Assembly (NCBI GenBank): GCA_913058165.1
Contig: CAJXQV010000030.1
Span: 1-9,758, forward strand
Direction of reading: 5' to 3'
Origin: an uncultured Chromatiales bacterium
Lineage (GTDB): Bacteria > Pseudomonadota > Gammaproteobacteria > Steroidobacterales > GCA-2729495
Length of the DNA: 9,758 nucleotides
Shown: in pieces, positions 7,107 to 9,758 of the stretch
Numbering within the stretch: position 1 is the stretch's first letter
How the letters are laid out: each line of letters begins with the position of its first letter
Notes under the pieces: generated by a model
What the model saw: the letters and a program-made list of their open reading frames with translations, nothing else
Database searches by the model: none
What the model was told of the DNA's origin: nothing
Position numbers and translations under genes: made by a program

Positions 7107-7114
7107 AAGCTATA

Positions 7115-7118
7115 CCTT
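7115..7118 (-). promoter_or_regulatory. Candidate ribosome binding site for the GTG start of era
   Basis: AAGG lies eight bases before the GTG at 7106-7104. It is a modest match, but together with the in-frame TAG at 7112-7110 it favours this start over the internal ATG at codon 14. Confidence 0.4.
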
Positions 7119-7178
7119 ATAAAATTATTGAATGAGTCACCCGGTCGCATTGACTGAATGAATGCTAAACGTCCGGAT

Positions 7179-7862
7179 TCAGCCCTTGCGCTCTTGTAAC
7201 AACTCGAGCATCTGAAAGGCCGCCTGCTGCTCGGCTTTGCGCCGGCTAGCACCGCTGGCTTCCGTTTCTATGCCACGAGGGGCAACCTTGCAAGTCACTT
7301 TAAAGGTCTGTTGATGCGCCTTACCGGTGATCTTAAGCACATCATACTCCGGTGGGAGCTCACCCTGTGCCTGTAAATATTCCTGAACCATCGTCTTAGG
7401 GTCTTTTAGGTCGCCGTCATCGGGTAAAGACTTCAAACGACTGGCGAACAAACCCTCGATAACCTGTTCTGCGGCCGGGTAGCCGCCATCGAGGTACACC
7501 GCGCCCAACACAGCCTCAACGGTATCGGCAAGTATGGAGGCCCGCTGATGGCCTCCGGTGCGCTTCTCGCCGGAACCCAACACCAACTGCCCGGCAATAT
7601 CGATCTCTCCACCAATTTCAACCAGCGTGCCCTTGCGCACCAGAAACGATCGCAACCGGCTTAGCCCGCCCTCGTCGGTACGGGGCTTTAGCCGATACAA
7701 GGCATCGGTAATAACCAACTCAAGGACAGCATCACCGAGGTATTCGAGACGCTCGTTGTGTTCGGATGCGGCACTCCGATGGGTTAGCGCCAAATGCAGA
7801 AAGGCGATATCAGAAAAGTTGTAGCTCAACGCGGCCTGTGCCCACTGTGCCGCTTTACTCAC
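7179..7862 (-). CDS. rnc: Ribonuclease III
   Basis: RNase III cleaves double-stranded RNA and processes the rRNA precursor and selected mRNAs as a dimer. The 227-residue protein has the family signature NERLEYLGDAVLELV (36-50). The metal-binding acids are Glu40, Asp44, Asp113 and Glu116, the last two in LADTVEAVLGAVYLDGG (111-127). A double-stranded RNA-binding domain spans about 155-224 and includes the conserved tail ASRRKAEQQAAFQML. The length is typical. The start is GTG at 7862-7860, which overlaps the TGA of the upstream DUF4845 gene by four bases (GTGA). No strong ribosome binding site precedes it, so translation is probably coupled to that gene. RNase III often limits its own mRNA by cleaving the leader in enterobacteria; I cannot see a comparable hairpin here. 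Confidence 0.97.
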   Translation of the reverse strand: MSKAAQWAQAALSYNFSDIAFLHLALTHRSAASEHNERLEYLGDAVLELVITDALYRLKPRTDEGGLSRLRSFLVRKGTLVEIGGEIDIAGQLVLGSGEKRTGGHQRASILADTVEAVLGAVYLDGGYPAAEQVIEGLFASRLKSLPDDGDLKDPKTMVQEYLQAQGELPPEYDVLKITGKAHQQTFKVTCKVAPRGIETEASGASRRKAEQQAAFQMLELLQERKG

Positions 7863-8224
7863 TGACCGAACTCAACCATATTGTCGTATTTTACCAGCAG
7901 ATACAGATTGCCCATATAGTGCACATCTTTCTGATAGATCACACCAACCTGAATATTCCGGTTTTTCTGTTTAATAAAAAAGTCAGCTCCCTTCACGCCG
8001 TTAACCGCCTCAATATTCAGACGCTTACTAATTGAATTACGAATAGATCGTATGTTGACGGGCTTGCCTTGATGTTCGGCCTTCACATCGTCAAGGATGG
8101 TATCAACTTTGGCCGTCTCCAGATAAATCGGTATCACGATAAATCCCGCGTAGGCGATGAGAGCAACCATACTTAAAATGATTGCCGTAGCGATTGTTGT
8201 AATTCCTTGTTGCTTACTGCGCAT
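7859..8224 (-). CDS. DUF4845 family small membrane protein
   Basis: This 121-residue protein sits between lepB and rnc, the usual place of the DUF4845 family (for example PA0769 of Pseudomonas aeruginosa). Residues 1-6 are basic (MRSKQQ). They are followed by a Gly and one hydrophobic segment (about 9-34, ITTIATAIILSMVALIAYAG onward), which resembles a type IV pilin-like N-terminus. A soluble mixed domain follows and probably lies in the periplasm. I see no catalytic motif. The ATG at 8224-8222 has AGGAG six bases upstream. Its stop overlaps the GTG of rnc, so it probably sets the translation of RNase III by coupling. Its function is unknown to me. Assignment rests on position, size and topology, and the sequence match is by eye only. 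Confidence 0.8.
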   Translation of the reverse strand: MRSKQQGITTIATAIILSMVALIAYAGFIVIPIYLETAKVDTILDDVKAEHQGKPVNIRSIRNSISKRLNIEAVNGVKGADFFIKQKNRNIQVGVIYQKDVHYMGNLYLLVKYDNMVEFGQ

Positions 8225-8283
8225 AACCCTCTCCTCTCACGGTAAGTCCTCTGCAAAGACTACTCCCCTGCATCAGTCCTGCG

Positions 8284-9096
8284 TTATTCAATCGCCATGC
8301 CAATGCGCCGCCATTGCAATGAACCTGGAAAATCCCAGTTCATCCAGATACGCACAGCACGACCAACGACATGATCCGCTGGAATAAAGCCCACTCCGGG
8401 GTAACGACTGTCGCGACTGTTGTCGCGGTTGTCACCCATCATGAAGTAGTGACCTTCCGGCACAACAAATGTGCCTTCCATACTCTGCTGGTATGGCATT
8501 AACAAAATATCATGCTCTACCGTACCAAGAGATTCTCGGGCAATCCGCACCTCAGCCCCAAGATCAGTCTCATACAAACCCAAGTATTCAAGGCTTACGG
8601 GCTCATTATTAACGTAAAGCCGCTTATTCCGATAGGTGATTTTGTCGCCGGGCAACCCGATAAGGCGCTTGATGTAATTAACACTGGGGTCAGCAGGCAA
8701 TCTGAAAACCACCACATCGCCCTGCTTCGGTTCGCCAAAATCAACAATTTCTGTATTCAACACCGGCAGGCGCAGGCCGTATTCAAACTTATTCACAAAA
8801 ATAAAATCGCCGACAAGCAACGTGGGCATCATCGAACTGGATGGAATCCGGAACGGTTCAAATAAAAACGAACGCACCACCAGCACAATGAGCAGCACCG
8901 GAAAAAATGACCGTGCGTATTCAACATATATCGGTTCGCGAATGGCGTTGGGCGATAACGCCTCACCCGCATCACGCCGATCTTCGGCGGTCACGGATGA
9001 TTGACCTGTCTGGCGCAAATACACCAACCAGATTCCCCACACCACGCCTGTTACAGCTGTGGCAATAACCAGCACTAACGAAAAATCAATACTCAT
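8284..9096 (-). CDS. lepB: Signal peptidase I
   Basis: LepB is the inner-membrane serine protease that removes signal peptides from exported preproteins. The 270-residue protein has a first membrane segment (about 5-27), a cytoplasmic loop, and a second segment (about 64-79) leading to the periplasmic catalytic domain. Box B is IPSSSMMPTLLVGD (84-97) with the nucleophile Ser88. Box D is YIKRLIGLPGD (141-151) with the general base Lys143. Box E is MMGDNRDNSRDSR (219-231). This is the complete Ser-Lys dyad arrangement of gram-negative LepB. The ATG at 9096-9094 gives a family-like N-terminus, although the nearest AGGA is about 14 bases away. It follows lepA after 66 bases, the classical lepA-lepB operon. 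Confidence 0.96.
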   Translation of the reverse strand: MSIDFSLVLVIATAVTGVVWGIWLVYLRQTGQSSVTAEDRRDAGEALSPNAIREPIYVEYARSFFPVLLIVLVVRSFLFEPFRIPSSSMMPTLLVGDFIFVNKFEYGLRLPVLNTEIVDFGEPKQGDVVVFRLPADPSVNYIKRLIGLPGDKITYRNKRLYVNNEPVSLEYLGLYETDLGAEVRIARESLGTVEHDILLMPYQQSMEGTFVVPEGHYFMMGDNRDNSRDSRYPGVGFIPADHVVGRAVRIWMNWDFPGSLQWRRIGMAIE

Positions 9097-9141
9097 TGTT
9101 CTTTTAGGTATCCTGTAACTTCGTCTGCATTCAGATTACCG

Positions 9142-9151
9142 GGGTTAACCC
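9142..9151. repeat. Ten-base perfect palindrome between lepA and lepB
   Basis: GGGTTAACCC is a perfect palindrome in the 66-base gap between the lepA stop and the lepB start. It could be a protein-binding site, but it is short, has no T-run to make it a terminator, and may be chance. Confidence 0.3.
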
Positions 9152-9162
9152 ATTAGTAATCA

Positions 9163-9709
9163 TCACTTCTTAGAGGATGTATCTGTCGACTGCAAAACCG
9201 CCAGAAACGCTTCCTGCGGAATCTCTACCGAACCGAACTGTTTCATGCGTTTTTTACCGGCTTTCTGCTTCTCCAGCAACTTACGTTTACGAGAGATATC
9301 GCCACCGTAACACTTAGCGGTTACGTTTTTACGCAGGGCTTTCACCGACGAGCGCGCAACAATGGTTCCGCCGATGGTTGCCTGAATGGCGATTTCAAAC
9401 ATTTGCCGGGGGATGAGCTCACGGAGCTTGTCCACCAGTTGCCGCCCACGGGCATAGGCCGTGTCGCGGTGCACAATGATGGACAAGGCATCGACCTTTT
9501 CTTTATTAATCATGATATCAAGCCGCACCAGGTCGCCCTCACGGAAATCGGCGAGGTGATAGTCGAGTGACGCAAACCCGCGGCTCAGCGACTTTAAACG
9601 ATCGAAGAAATCAAGCACGATTTCAGCCAGAGGCAACTCATAATCAAGCGTAACGTTGGTACCGTGATGCTTCATTCCCGTCTGGATACCGCGCTTCTCA
9701 ATACACAGC
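9163..9709 (-). CDS. lepA: Elongation factor 4 (LepA), C-terminal part
   Basis: LepA is a ribosome-associated GTPase related to EF-G that acts in translation initiation and elongation under stress. The window holds only about the last 181 codons of a protein of roughly 600 residues: the end of the EF-G-like domain and the LepA-specific C-terminal domain. Recognisable blocks include [10 protein letters not shown] at the fragment's start, [46 protein letters not shown], and [30 protein letters not shown] near the end. They match E. coli LepA almost position by position. The GTPase domain is off the contig. A reading frame running on to 9726 adds the residues MCIRDR, which are adapter; the last genomic base is about 9709. 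The gene is cut by the contig end, not mutated. Confidence 0.96.
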
Positions 9710-9758
9710 CTGTCTCTTATACACATCTGACGCTGCCGACGATCTACTCTGTGTAGAT
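9710..9758 (-). other. Nextera adapter, i5 index and P5 primer remnant, right end
   Basis: Bases 9710-9728 are CTGTCTCTTATACACATCT, the reverse complement of the Tn5 mosaic end. Bases 9729-9742 (GACGCTGCCGACGA) complete the read-1 adapter. Bases 9743-9750 (TCTACTCT) occupy the i5 index position and read AGAGTAGA on the other strand, which I recall as Nextera index S504/N504. Bases 9751-9758 (GTGTAGAT) are the start of the P5 primer in reverse complement. This is read-through into library adapter and contains no genomic information. Confidence 0.97.

Noticed and set aside
7127..7164. Two similar TGAATGA-containing stretches between rnc and era.
   Set aside because: They are short imperfect direct repeats in a 72-base gap, with no further copies and no symmetry typical of an operator or attachment site.
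26..9709. A novel defence, toxin-antitoxin, phage or secondary-metabolite system.
   Set aside because: Every sizeable gene belongs to a known housekeeping or recycling family, all on one strand with short gaps. No foreign composition, integrase, repeats or unknown multi-gene cassette is visible.
1..9758. Perfect terminal inverted repeats with Tn5 mosaic ends, suggesting a transposon.
   Set aside because: The repeats are commercial library adapter followed by an index and P5 primer. The interior is ordinary housekeeping genes with no transposase.

Overview
The window looks like one assembled contig from a free-living gammaproteobacterium. The gene order lepA-lepB-DUF4845-rnc-era-recO-pdxJ is the one I know from pseudomonads and related marine groups. 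The nagZ-hpt-mtnP order also fits those groups. Base composition is close to balanced. I would guess a Cellvibrionales- or Oceanospirillales-like lineage, but the sequence does not settle the genus.

The true genomic insert is about positions 26 to 9709. Both ends carry untrimmed Illumina Nextera (Tn5) adapter. The left end has the 19-base mosaic end preceded by AGCGTC. The right end has its reverse complement, then the rest of the read-1 adapter, an 8-base i5 index and the start of the P5 primer. The first and last genes are therefore cut by contig ends and are not broken in the genome.

All thirteen supported genes lie on the minus strand, so transcription runs from right to left. From the right: the 3' third of lepA (translation factor EF4); lepB (signal peptidase I); a small DUF4845 membrane protein whose stop overlaps the start of rnc (RNase III); era (ribosome-assembly GTPase); recO (recombination mediator); and pdxJ (pyridoxine 5'-phosphate synthase). 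Next come a DEDDy 3'-5' exonuclease overlapping rlmD (23S rRNA m5U1939 methyltransferase), a signal-less YkuD-domain enzyme, nagZ (cytoplasmic beta-N-acetylglucosaminidase), hpt (hypoxanthine phosphoribosyltransferase), and the first 15 codons of a probable S-methyl-5'-thioinosine phosphorylase.

Functionally the right half is a ribosome, RNA-processing and secretion housekeeping block. The left half groups cell-wall recycling (YkuD enzyme plus NagZ) with purine salvage (Hpt plus MTI phosphorylase). No gap between genes exceeds about 100 bases. I see no tRNA, rRNA, CRISPR, insertion sequence, phage gene or convincing intrinsic terminator. Four of the thirteen genes start at GTG or TTG. The most interesting biology is the YkuD protein without a signal peptide beside nagZ, which fits a cytoplasmic L,D-carboxypeptidase of murein recycling better than a periplasmic cross-linking enzyme. 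I found no convincing wholly new system.
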